64,000 nt of DNA from contig NZ_CANMKO010000002.1 of the NCBI RefSeq assembly GCF_947498515.1, positions 186,001 to 250,000 on the forward strand, read 5' to 3'. The notes beneath the pieces were generated by a model. It saw nothing but the letters and a program-made list of their open reading frames with translations, had not been told where the DNA came from and ran no database searches. Source of the DNA: an uncultured Pelagimonas sp. GTDB lineage: Bacteria; Pseudomonadota; Alphaproteobacteria; Rhodobacterales; Rhodobacteraceae. The translations under genes and the position numbers were made by a program. Every line of letters starts with the position of its first letter. The first letter of the stretch is position 1. This document shows positions 16,217 to 25,100 of this stretch, in pieces.

Positions 16217-17497
16217 ATGACAAAGATTTTCAAAAAGCCATCGCGACGCAGCTTTCTAACCGGGGCCACCGCGGCAATGGCGGCTCCGGCCTTGCTAAGC
16301 GCGACACGGGCCTATGCCGCGACGCCAACTTTGCGCATTGGCCATGTCAGCCCGCGCACTGGCCCCTTGGCCGGGTTTGCCGAGGCGGATGACTATGTGA
16401 TTTCGGGCATCGAAAAGGCCTTGGCAGGCGGATTGCAGAACAATGGCAAAAGCTGGAATGTCGAGATCATCTCAAAGGACAGCCAGTCAAACCCCAACCG
16501 TGCCGCCGAAGTTGCCGCGGATCTGATCCTTGGCGATGAGGTCGACATCATCGTTGCGGCATCAACCCCCGACACGGTGAACCCCGTTGCCGATCAGGCC
16601 GAAATTAACGAAGTGCCCTGCATCACCACCGATTGCCCATGGCAGCCCTATTTCTTTGGCCGCAACGGTGTTCCGGGTGAAGGGTTCGCCTCGACCTACC
16701 ATTTCTTTTGGGGGTTAGAAGACGTCATTGGGTCTTTCCTTGATATGTGGGGCCAAGCCGGTGTGGCCAAATCCGTCGGCGGATTGTTCCCCAATGACGC
16801 GGATGGCAACGCTTGGGGCCACCCTGAACTTGGCCTGCCCAAACCCTTGGCCGAAGCGGGTTACAACCTTGTTGATCCGGGCCGTTATCAACCGCTGTCG
16901 GATGATTTCTCCAACTATATTGCGGCCTTCAAAGAGGCGGATTGTGAGATCGTAACCGGCAATATGATTGCTCCGGATTTCGCAACGTTCTGGGCGCAGG
17001 CGGCGCAACAGGGGTTCAACCCCAAGATCGTGACAATCGGCAAGGCGCTGTTGTTCCCATCGGTTATTGCCTCGCTGGGTGAACGCGGTGATGGCCTATC
17101 ATCCGAAGTGTGGTGGTCACCAAACCATCCGTTCTCCTCCTCCTTGTCGGGCGCATCTTCGAAAGAAGTGGCCGAGGGGTATTCCGCCGCCTCTGGCCGC
17201 CCTTGGACCCAGCCTATCGGCTTTAAGCACGCGCTGTTTGAAGTTGTCGCAGATGTGGCCAAACGTGCCGAAGACCTCGAAAATCCAGAGGCCATTGTCG
17301 CCGCGATCAACGGCACCAACCTCGATACAATCGTGGGCAATGTGAACTGGGCCAACGGGCCGATCAACAACGTCACCAAGACACCTCTGGTTGCGGGCCA
17401 ATGGCAAAAAGACGGTGACGCGATGGACCTCAAGATCGTGGCCAACTCAGCGGCTCCGAACATTCCGTTGACCGGCGAACTCAAATTGCTCGGCTAA
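16217..17497 (+). CDS. ABC transporter substrate-binding protein, branched-chain amino acid type, Tat-exported
   Basis: 426 residues from the ATG at 16217 (SD AGGGAGGA). The N-terminus has a twin-arginine signal, SRRSFLTGA (residues 9-17), with cleavage expected after AYA near residue 34. The mature protein is a Periplasmic_binding_6/LivJ-type receptor: LRIGHVSPRTGPLAGFAEADDY at the start, then DIIVAASTPDTVNPVADQAE, typical of HAAT-family receptors. These bind branched-chain amino acids but also aromatics, amides and short-chain acids. It is flanked by hairpins on both sides, consistent with higher expression than the permease genes that follow. The ligand is likely the operon's substrate. 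Confidence 0.92.
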   Translation: MTKIFKKPSRRSFLTGATAAMAAPALLSATRAYAATPTLRIGHVSPRTGPLAGFAEADDYVISGIEKALAGGLQNNGKSWNVEIISKDSQSNPNRAAEVAADLILGDEVDIIVAASTPDTVNPVADQAEINEVPCITTDCPWQPYFFGRNGVPGEGFASTYHFFWGLEDVIGSFLDMWGQAGVAKSVGGLFPNDADGNAWGHPELGLPKPLAEAGYNLVDPGRYQPLSDDFSNYIAAFKEADCEIVTGNMIAPDFATFWAQAAQQGFNPKIVTIGKALLFPSVIASLGERGDGLSSEVWWSPNHPFSSSLSGASSKEVAEGYSAASGRPWTQPIGFKHALFEVVADVAKRAEDLENPEAIVAAINGTNLDTIVGNVNWANGPINNVTKTPLVAGQWQKDGDAMDLKIVANSAAPNIPLTGELKLLG

Positions 17498-17504
17498 AAC
17501 CCAA

Positions 17505-17529
17505 TGGGCGGCGCGCTTTGTGCCGCCCA
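17505..17529 (+). other. Hairpin between binding-protein and permease-ATPase genes
   Basis: TGGGCGGC (17505-17512), nine-base loop, GCCGCCCA (17522-17529): a perfect eight-pair GC-rich stem eight bases after the binding-protein stop. There is no U-tract, so it is probably a stabiliser or partial attenuator of the kind found between receptor and permease genes in ABC operons. Confidence 0.65.
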
Positions 17530-17548
17530 CTCATTTGGTGAGGACTTC

Positions 17549-18277
17549 ATGGGCTCTATCTTGAAATTAGACAGGCTAAGCAAAGCCTTTGGCGCTGTGA
17601 CTGCGGCCGACGCGCTGAGCTACGACGTGCAAGAAGGCGAAGCCCTAGGCGTGATCGGGCCGAACGGGGCGGGCAAAACCTCGATGTTCAACCTGATCAC
17701 CGGAACCCTGGCTCCAAATTCCGGCAATGTGGAATTTGCTGGGCAAAACGTGACCAAATGGAATGCCGCCCGGCGCAGCCATGCCGGGGTTGCGCGGTCC
17801 TTTCAGGTCCCGCAGCCGTTTTCGGGCATGACCGTGTTTGAAAACGCCATGATCGCCGCCACGCAATCGGCAGGCCTGCATGGGCATGAAGCCGAGCGAT
17901 TTTGCCTAGAGGTTCTTGAGCAAACCGAGCTTCTGCCAAAGGCCAATGTGCTGGCCGGGAGCCTGACCTTGTTGGAACGCAAACGGCTTGAGTTGACGCG
18001 CGCCCTTTGTGCCAAACCGAAATTGTTGTTGTTGGACGAAATCGCCGGGGGTTTGACCGAAGGTGAATGCGCCTCGCTTGTGCAGACGATCAAAGACATC
18101 CACGCCTCGGGCGTGACGATCATTTGGATCGAACACGTGGTGCATGCGCTGTTGGAAGTTGTCGACCGGCTGATCGTGATCGATTTCGGCAAAAAGATTG
18201 CCGAGGGCGAACCGCATGCGATCATGAACAGCCCCGAAGTCAAAGAGATTTACCTGGGGATAGAAGCCGATGCCTGA
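17549..18277 (+). CDS. ABC transporter ATP-binding protein, LivG-type
   Basis: 242 residues from the ATG at 17549 (SD GGTGAGGA); the longer frame from 17504 reads through the preceding hairpin. The ATPase marks are Walker A GPNGAGKTS, the LivG-like FNLITGTLAPNSG, and Walker B LLLLDEIAGG. The canonical signature LSxGQQ is replaced by AGSLTLLERKRLEL, which occurs in the LivG branch as L-x-x-x-x-x-K-R-L-E. The H-loop is WIEHVVH. It forms the heterodimeric ATPase with the next protein. Overlaps livF-type gene by eight bases. Confidence 0.93.
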   Translation: MGSILKLDRLSKAFGAVTAADALSYDVQEGEALGVIGPNGAGKTSMFNLITGTLAPNSGNVEFAGQNVTKWNAARRSHAGVARSFQVPQPFSGMTVFENAMIAATQSAGLHGHEAERFCLEVLEQTELLPKANVLAGSLTLLERKRLELTRALCAKPKLLLLDEIAGGLTEGECASLVQTIKDIHASGVTIIWIEHVVHALLEVVDRLIVIDFGKKIAEGEPHAIMNSPEVKEIYLGIEADA

Positions 18278-18977
18278 ACCCATCCTTCAGATGCACGCGC
18301 TTGATGCGCATTACGGTGATTTTCAAGCGCTTTACGGCGTCGATATGGAGGTGTCGGAGGGCGAAGTTCTTGCCATTATTGGCTCCAACGGCGCGGGCAA
18401 GACAACCTTGATGCGCTCGATCACCGGGCTGTTGTCCAACGAGCCCAGCCAGATCACATACCACCGCGAAGACATAAGCAGCCTGCGTGCCGATGAAGTC
18501 GCGATGCGCGGATTGGCGATGGTGCCCGAGGGGCGGCAATTGTTCCCGTCGCTGTCGGTGCGCGAAAACCTGATGATCGGGGCGCAGGTCGGGCGCAAGG
18601 GGCCGTGGAGTTTGGACGCGGTTTATAAGCTGTTTCCGATCCTTGACGAACGCAAGGATCAGCAATCGACGTCGCTCTCTGGTGGGCAACAACAGATGGT
18701 TGCCATTGGTCGCGCCTTGATGGCCAACCCCGATCTGATCCTTTTTGACGAGATCAGCCTCGGGCTCGCTCCGATCATCATAAAAGACATCTACGACGCC
18801 CTGCCCGGCATCATCGGCGAGGGCATGAGCGCCATCATCGTTGAGCAAGACATCAGCAAAGCGCTCTCTGTGTCTTCGCGGGTGTACTGCCTGCAAGAGG
18901 GGCGCGTTTCGCTCGAAGGGGCGTCGGATACTGTATCGCGCGAGGATATTTCCCGCGCCTATTTCGGGATTGAATGA
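18270..18977 (+). CDS. ABC transporter ATP-binding protein, LivF-type
   Basis: 235 residues. It opens with ILQMHALDAHYGDFQALYGVD, a LivF hallmark, has Walker A GSNGAGKTT, signature SLSGGQQQM, Walker B LILFDEISLGLAPII and a C-terminal VYCLQEGRVSLEG. Unlike its partner, the signature motif is canonical. The start overlaps the LivG-type gene by eight bases, which suggests coupled translation and equal stoichiometry. It powers the HAAT-type importer formed with the two permeases downstream. Confidence 0.94.
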   Translation: MPEPILQMHALDAHYGDFQALYGVDMEVSEGEVLAIIGSNGAGKTTLMRSITGLLSNEPSQITYHREDISSLRADEVAMRGLAMVPEGRQLFPSLSVRENLMIGAQVGRKGPWSLDAVYKLFPILDERKDQQSTSLSGGQQQMVAIGRALMANPDLILFDEISLGLAPIIIKDIYDALPGIIGEGMSAIIVEQDISKALSVSSRVYCLQEGRVSLEGASDTVSREDISRAYFGIE

Positions 18978-18992
18978 CATGGGTGGAATGAC

Positions 18993-19856
18993 ATGGACTG
19001 GCTGAATGCAGTTGTTCAAGGAACCTTGCTTGGCGGGCTATACGCCCTTTTTGCCGCCGGGTTGTCGCTGATCTTTGGGGTCATGCGACTGGTCAATATT
19101 GGGCATGGCGACTTTATCGTTTTGGCGGCCTATCTGGGTCTGACCGTCACCACCGCAACCGGACTGCATCCGCTTTTGGCGTTGATTGTTGTGGTGCCGA
19201 CCATGGGTGTGATTGGCTATGTCTTGCAGCGCGGGTTGTTAAACCAAACGCTGGGCGACGACCTATTGCCGCCTTTGTTGGTGACTTTCGGGTTAAGCGT
19301 CATTCTTCAAAATGGCCTGCTTGAGGTCTATTCCGCCGATCCGCAAAAAATGGAGGCCGGCGCGCTTGAAACCGCAAGCTTTGCCGTGGGTGGATTGAAC
19401 CTTGGCGTATTGCCAGTTTTGACCTTTGCGGTGGCCGTTGCGGTGATCTGGGGTCTGCAATGGACCTTTTATCACACGGCTCTGGGCCGGGCGTTCCGCG
19501 CCGTTTCCGACAACCAAGACATCGCACAGCTGATGGGGTTGAACCGGCGTCACATCTTTGGCGTTGCCATGGCGCTGGCGCTTGGCGTGACGGCAATTGC
19601 CGGAATTCTGCTGGGAATCCGCACCAGCTTTGACCCTTCGATTGGCGGTGGCCGTCTGATCTTTGGCTTTGAGGCGGTGATCATCGGCGGGCTTGGCAAT
19701 CTCTGGGGCACTTTGGCCGGTGGCGTAATCCTTGGGGTGGCGCAAACCGTCGGGGCCAAGATTGATCCGGGCTGGCAAATCCTATCCGGTCACCTGGCCT
19801 TTCTCTTCATCCTTGCCATCCGTCCCAACGGTCTCTTCCCGAGGATTTCAGCATGA
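18993..19856 (+). CDS. ABC transporter permease, LivH-type
   Basis: 287 residues, about eight hydrophobic segments. The opening LLGGLYALFAAGLSLIFGVMRLVNIGHGDF is the LivH signature (shown here only to mark its position at residues 10-40; key residues are GLxYALxAxGLxLxFGVMxxxNxAHG). The later FRAVSDNQDIAQLMGLN is the coupling loop that contacts the ATPase. It forms the channel with the LivM-type protein, whose start overlaps this stop as ATGA (19853-19856). No signal peptide. Confidence 0.93.
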   Translation: MDWLNAVVQGTLLGGLYALFAAGLSLIFGVMRLVNIGHGDFIVLAAYLGLTVTTATGLHPLLALIVVVPTMGVIGYVLQRGLLNQTLGDDLLPPLLVTFGLSVILQNGLLEVYSADPQKMEAGALETASFAVGGLNLGVLPVLTFAVAVAVIWGLQWTFYHTALGRAFRAVSDNQDIAQLMGLNRRHIFGVAMALALGVTAIAGILLGIRTSFDPSIGGGRLIFGFEAVIIGGLGNLWGTLAGGVILGVAQTVGAKIDPGWQILSGHLAFLFILAIRPNGLFPRISA

Positions 19857-20881
19857 CCTTGCAGGATTATCACGTTACGAGATCCTCGAATGCGGCCCGT
19901 GTCGCGGCCATTCTAGGCGCAGTTGCCCTTATCATTCTTGTCGCCGCGCCTTGGTGGGCGGGCCGTGCCGATATGCGACTAATGGGGGAGCTGTTTCTTT
20001 ATCTCGCTCTGGCGAGCCTGTGGAACCTGATGGCGGGCTATGCCGGGCTGGTATCGGTGGGTCAGCAGGCCTTTGTCGGCTTTGGCGGCTATATGTTGTT
20101 TGCGCTGACCATGTTTGCCGGGCTGCACCCGATTGCCGCGATCGTCTGCGCCGGGGTGCTTGGGGCTTTGGTCTCGATCCCCGTGGCGGTTCTGATCTTT
20201 CGCCTACGCGGAGCCTATTTCGCCATTGGCACGTGGGTCATCGCCGAGGTGTTCCGCCTTGGGTTTGCGCAAATCTCCGCCCTCGGTGGCGGGTCGGGCT
20301 CATCGCTGCCCGTGGCCATCGTCAAATCCTTGGCCTCGAAACGCGCCATGCGTGAATCGCTGAGCTATTGGCTCGCACTTGGGGCCGCCGTCATTGTTGT
20401 CACCGCCGTCTATCTGTTCCTGCGCTCCCGCAAAGGGCTGGCCTTGACCGCGATCCGCGACAATGAACTCGCAGCAGGTAGCCTTGGCATCGACATCTGG
20501 CGCACCAAGTTTGTTGTCTACGTGGTCACGTCGGCCCTAACGGCGATGATCGGCGCGCTCATCTTTTTGCAAAAACTGCGGATATCACCGGATGCGGCGT
20601 TCAGCGTCAACGATTGGACCGCCTTCGTGATCTTTATCGTGGTCATCGGTGGCATCGGCACAATCGAGGGGCCGATCATCGGCACGCTGGTGTTCTTTGC
20701 CCTGCGCGAAACCCTTGCTGATCTTGGCACGATTTACCTGATCGTTTTGGGCGTGGTGGCCATTGTGATGATGCTCAAGGCTCCCAAAGGCATTTGGGGC
20801 CTGATCCGCAGACGCTATGACCTGCAACTTTTCCCGCTGGGCTATCGCGTCATCGCCCCCGGCAAATCCGACAAATCCTAA
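19853..20881 (+). CDS. ABC transporter permease, LivM-type
   Basis: 342 residues with about nine hydrophobic segments. LivM marks are LWNLMAGYAGLVSVGQQAFVG (first 20 residues: loop and helix conserved in the family), the coupling loop AIRDNELAAGSLGID and a late GGIGTIEGPIIGTLVFF. It pairs with the LivH-type permease. The C-terminal tail after IWGLIRRRYDLQLFPLG is cytoplasmic and slightly longer than usual. Stop is 12 bases from the BKACE start, so the enzyme gene is the last cistron of the same operon. Confidence 0.92.
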   Translation: MTLQDYHVTRSSNAARVAAILGAVALIILVAAPWWAGRADMRLMGELFLYLALASLWNLMAGYAGLVSVGQQAFVGFGGYMLFALTMFAGLHPIAAIVCAGVLGALVSIPVAVLIFRLRGAYFAIGTWVIAEVFRLGFAQISALGGGSGSSLPVAIVKSLASKRAMRESLSYWLALGAAVIVVTAVYLFLRSRKGLALTAIRDNELAAGSLGIDIWRTKFVVYVVTSALTAMIGALIFLQKLRISPDAAFSVNDWTAFVIFIVVIGGIGTIEGPIIGTLVFFALRETLADLGTIYLIVLGVVAIVMMLKAPKGIWGLIRRRYDLQLFPLGYRVIAPGKSDKS

Positions 20882-20893
20882 GGAGCACGCCCA

Positions 20894-21832
20894 ATGGCAC
20901 GCCAGAAAAAGACCATCATCACCTGCGCCATCACCGGGGCCATCCATACGCCCACCATGTCGGATGCACTGCCCTATACCTATGACGACATCGCCACCCA
21001 GGCAATGGAGGCCGCCGAGGCCGGGGCCTCGATCCTGCATCTGCATGCGCGCGACAATGAAACCGGGGCACCCTCGGTCGATATCAAGGATTTTGCCCCC
21101 TTCTTGCCCCGGATCAAACAGGCGACGGATGCGGTGGTGAATATCTCGACCGGCGGGTCCCTAACCCTGTCGATTCAAGACCGGATCAACCCAGCCAAGA
21201 CCTTTAGCCCCGAGATGTGCTCGATGAATATGGGCTCAATGAACTTTTCTTTTCACCCGCTGGCGAACCGCTACAAAGACGATGATTGGAAGTTCGACTG
21301 GGAAAAGGATTATGTCGCAAATTCCGATGGCAACATCTTTCGCAACACCTTTCGCGAAATCAAAGAAGCCGCCGAAACGCTTGCCCCGCATGACATCAAA
21401 TTCGAACATGAATGTTACGATGTCGGGCATCTCTACAACCTGAAATTCTGCATGGACATCGGCTTGTTCAAAGCCCCGGTTTTCATCCAGTTCATCTTTG
21501 GCATTCTCGGAGGCATCGGCCCCGAGATCGACAACCTCGTCTTTATGAAACAAACCGCTGATCGTCTGTTTGGCGATGACTATCGTTGGTCGGTTCTGGG
21601 GGCTGGCGGATCACAAATGTCGCTAGGCACAACCGCCACGCAAATGGGCGGCAATGTCCGCGTCGGGTTAGAGGATAGCCTGTTCATCTCACGCGGAAAA
21701 CTGGCCGAAAGCAACGCCAGCCAAGTCGCAAAAATTCGCCGTATTGTCGAAGATCTTGGCTGTGAAGTGGCCACGCCCGATGAAGCACGTGAGCTGCTTG
21801 ACTTAAAGGGCGGTGATCGGGTGGCCTTCTGA
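20894..21832 (+). CDS. Beta-keto acid cleavage enzyme (BKACE, DUF849 family)
   Basis: 312 residues, preceded by AAGGAG. The Zn-binding HxH is seen as ILHLHARD and a conserved glutamate as KFEHECYD; GLEDSLF near the end is the family's substrate-facing loop. BKACEs condense a beta-keto acid with acetyl-CoA to give acetoacetate and a new CoA ester; the first known member is Kce of lysine fermentation, and another cleaves dehydrocarnitine. Placed at the end of an uptake operon with an NPP-type hydroxyacid dehydrogenase, it is likely the step after oxidation. The long insertion around 125-150 (KDDDWKFDWEKDYV) may help place it in a BKACE subgroup. Substrate unknown. Confidence 0.9.
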   Translation: MARQKKTIITCAITGAIHTPTMSDALPYTYDDIATQAMEAAEAGASILHLHARDNETGAPSVDIKDFAPFLPRIKQATDAVVNISTGGSLTLSIQDRINPAKTFSPEMCSMNMGSMNFSFHPLANRYKDDDWKFDWEKDYVANSDGNIFRNTFREIKEAAETLAPHDIKFEHECYDVGHLYNLKFCMDIGLFKAPVFIQFIFGILGGIGPEIDNLVFMKQTADRLFGDDYRWSVLGAGGSQMSLGTTATQMGGNVRVGLEDSLFISRGKLAESNASQVAKIRRIVEDLGCEVATPDEARELLDLKGGDRVAF

Positions 21833-22033
21833 TCTCCTATGCACCCAAAAACACTTTTGGGCGGCTCGCGAGACCGACAACAACACATAAACGGCACACT
21901 CCGGGCTCTCTCAACTTATCAGAAACCGTCAGCCTATCCATCGTGCAGAGCTGAAAAGAAACCTTTGCGAACCAAAGCCCTGAAACGACCGAACTAAGTG
22001 GCAAGACACCGCCTTCCACAATCAGATACAAAA

Positions 22034-22060
22034 ACGCCGCCAGACTAAGTCCGGCGGCGT
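22034..22060. terminator. Bidirectional intrinsic terminator between the BKACE operon and rne
   Basis: ACGCCGCC (22034-22041) and GGCGGCGT (22053-22060) form a perfect eight-pair GC stem with an 11-base loop. On the minus strand it is followed by TTTTTG, a proper U-tract 43 bases beyond the rne stop. On the plus strand it is followed by TTCTTTGCTTTT. It should end both transcripts. Confidence 0.85.
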
Positions 22061-22103
22061 TTCTTTGCTTTTGAAGCTAGGCCGCGATGGCCAGCTACTT
22101 TTT

Positions 22104-25100
22104 TTAGCGTCCCAAAGACCACCAACCGCGCCGTTTTGGCTTGGCTTCTTGGCTGGCATCCCCAGCCGGAGATGCAGGCTCGGCCACAGGTGCGGTTTCC
22201 GCAGCTGGCTCTGCCGGAGCCTCAGAAGCAGCAGCTTCGGGCTGTGCTTCTACAGAGGTCTCACCGTCTTTTGCGGCGTCTTGCGCCACAGGTTCCGATG
22301 CACTCACGACCGACGCAATCACATCCGACGCTTTGCGCCGCGTACGAGCGCGTTTGGGCTTGGCATCGGTAGTGTCCACGACATCCGCCTGAGGGGCTTC
22401 TGGTGTCGGCGCGACCTCGGGTTCAACTGCCACTGGCTCTTTTGCCGGGGCATCGGCTTGTGCTTCTGGAGCCTCTGCAACTACCTCGGCTTTCGCGTCG
22501 GATGTGTCCGCCGTAGCATCTTTTGACGCGGTTTCCGCAGGAGCATCTTCGGCAGCCTTAGCATCGGCTTCGGAAGCCGCCTCATCACCTTTGACCTCGC
22601 CCGTTTCGGTCGATTTCTTGCGTGACCGAGACCGGCGCGTGCGGCGCTTTTTAGGCTTTTCTTCCCCCTCAGAACCATCAACCGGAGCAGCCTCACCATC
22701 GGTTTTGACTTCACCCGCGTCCTGAACTTCGCCTTCTGGCTTGTCCTCAGCCGGCTTTTCCGCGTCCATCCCTTCGCCGCCCTCTTCGCGGGACTTCGAT
22801 GACTTACGGCGACGACGGCGACGACGCTTCTTTGGCTGTCCGTCTTCACCGGTTTCGGTGGCCTCGGGCTTTTCGGTCCGTTCAATCACTTCGGCATCTT
22901 CAATCGCGTCGGCTTCGGCCTCTTCGTCGATCATATCCATGAGCGACGTGTCAACAGACACAACCGGGGCAGTGGCCACGGGCACAACCCGCGTGGCGAC
23001 CTTGAATTTCTCCATCGAGAAATCAGGCGCAACCAGATGCGGATCACCTTCGATACGCACCGACATGCCATAGCGCGTTTCGATCTGAGCGATGTGTTCG
23101 CGTTTCTGGTTCATCAGATAGTTGGCAATCGAGACCGGGCATTTCACCAGAACCTCGCGCGAACGACGGCGCACGCCCTCTTCTTCGATCTGACGCAGCA
23201 CCTGAAGCGCCATGTTGTCGTCGGACCGGATCAGACCGGTGCCGTGACAGGCGGGACAAGGCTGGGTCGTTGCCTCGATCATGCCGGGGCGCAAGCGCTG
23301 ACGCGACATTTCCATCAGGCCAAAGCCGGAAATCCGGCCAACCTGAATACGCGCACGATCGGTTTTCAGCTTGTCCTTGATGCGTTTTTCGACGGCTGCG
23401 TTGTTCTTACGCTCGTCCATATCGATAAAGTCGATGACAATCAGACCGGCAAGGTCACGCAGACGCAGCTGGCGCGCCACTTCTTCGGCGGCCTCCAGGT
23501 TGGTCTTGGTCGCGGTGTCCTCGATGCTGCCTTCTTTGGTGGCACGACCCGAGTTCACGTCGATGGCAACAAGTGCTTCGGTCACGCCTATCACGATGTA
23601 ACCGCCGGACTTGAGCTGCACCGTTGGGTTGAACATTCCACCCAAATAGCTTTCGACCTGATAACGCGCGAACAAAGGCATCGCTTCGTTATAATTTTTC
23701 ACGTTTTTGGCGTGGGACGGCATGATCATTTTCATGAAGTCCTTGGCAATGCGGTAACCGCGCTCGCCCTCGACAAACACTTCGTCAATCTCACGATTAT
23801 AAAGGTCGCGGATCGAGCGTTTGATCAGATCGCCTTCTTCGTAGATTTTCGCCGGCGCGGTCGATTTCAGCGTTAGCTCGCGGATTTGTTCCCACAGGCG
23901 TTGCAAGTATTCGTAATCGCGCTTGATCTCGGTCTTGGTGCGTTTAGCACCGGCGGTGCGAATGATCAGGCCCGCGCCCTTGGGCACGTCAATCTCATTG
24001 GCAATGGATTTCAGCTTGGAACGGTCCGCCGCATTGGTGATCTTGCGGCTGATGCCACCACCGCGCGCGGTGTTGGGCATCAAGACACAGTAGCGACCCG
24101 CCAGCGACAGGTATGTCGTCAGGGCCGCGCCCTTGTTGCCGCGTTCCTCTTTGACAACCTGCACCAGCAAGATTTGGCGCACTTTGATCACTTCTTGGAT
24201 CTTGTAGCGACGCGGGCGCGGTTTGCGACGCGGACGAATTTCTTCTTCCGTGTCATCATCAGCAACCGATTCAATCGACGCGTCTCGATCCGAAGCCTTG
24301 GCTTTGGCCTTGGGCTTGTCGTCCTCATCGCCTGTCGCAGCGGCTGCATCGGGCGTTTCGGCGGCGTCTTTTCTCTCGTCCTCAGCCTTTGCGTCAGCCT
24401 TTGGCGCAACAGCGGCATCGGCGGCTTGCTCGGACACCTCTGGTTCGGCAGGCTTTTCTACCGCATCCTCGACAGGTGTGTCCTCAACAAGAGTGTCAGA
24501 GACCTCTGGCTGTGCAGTCTGTCCCTCGGAGTCGGGGGCTTGTTCGGCCTCTGGTGCGGCTTCTGTGTCAACCACAACGTCGTCGGTCTGAGCCTCAGCT
24601 TCGGTTGGCGCGACAGCCTCAGCAGTATCAGCAATCGGGGCGTCTTCAACTGGATCAGCCGACACGTCCGAAGCAGCCTCTGCAGCCTCGCCCGTGTCTG
24701 CCACTGTTTCAGGAGACGTTTCCGCCACAGGTTCGTCTGCCGCCGGAGTGTCATTCACCTCCGATGGATCGGCGCTTACGATGACCGGTTTATCATCTGA
24801 ATCCGCCGCAATCGGACGTTTAGGAGTATCTGCCTCATCAGAGGTTTCTGCCTCTGCGGGCTGATCCACAGCGGCCACTACCGTGTCGTCAACGGGTGAA
24901 ACCTCGGCTACGGCCTCTTGTGTCGGCTCTTCGGCAACCGGAGCTTCGACTTCGGCGACAACAGGTGTTTCCGTAACCTCTTCAACTGCCACGGCTTCTG
25001 GTTCAGCTTCTTCCGCAGGCGCGGCCTCAGAAACTTCTTCAGACTCGACACCTTCAACGGAATCGATTGGCTCGGCCACAGGGACCTCGTGAACCGTTTC

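Noticed and set aside
23037-23876. 279-codon frame antisense to rne
   Set aside because: Lies over the conserved catalytic region of RNase E and has no recognisable domain.
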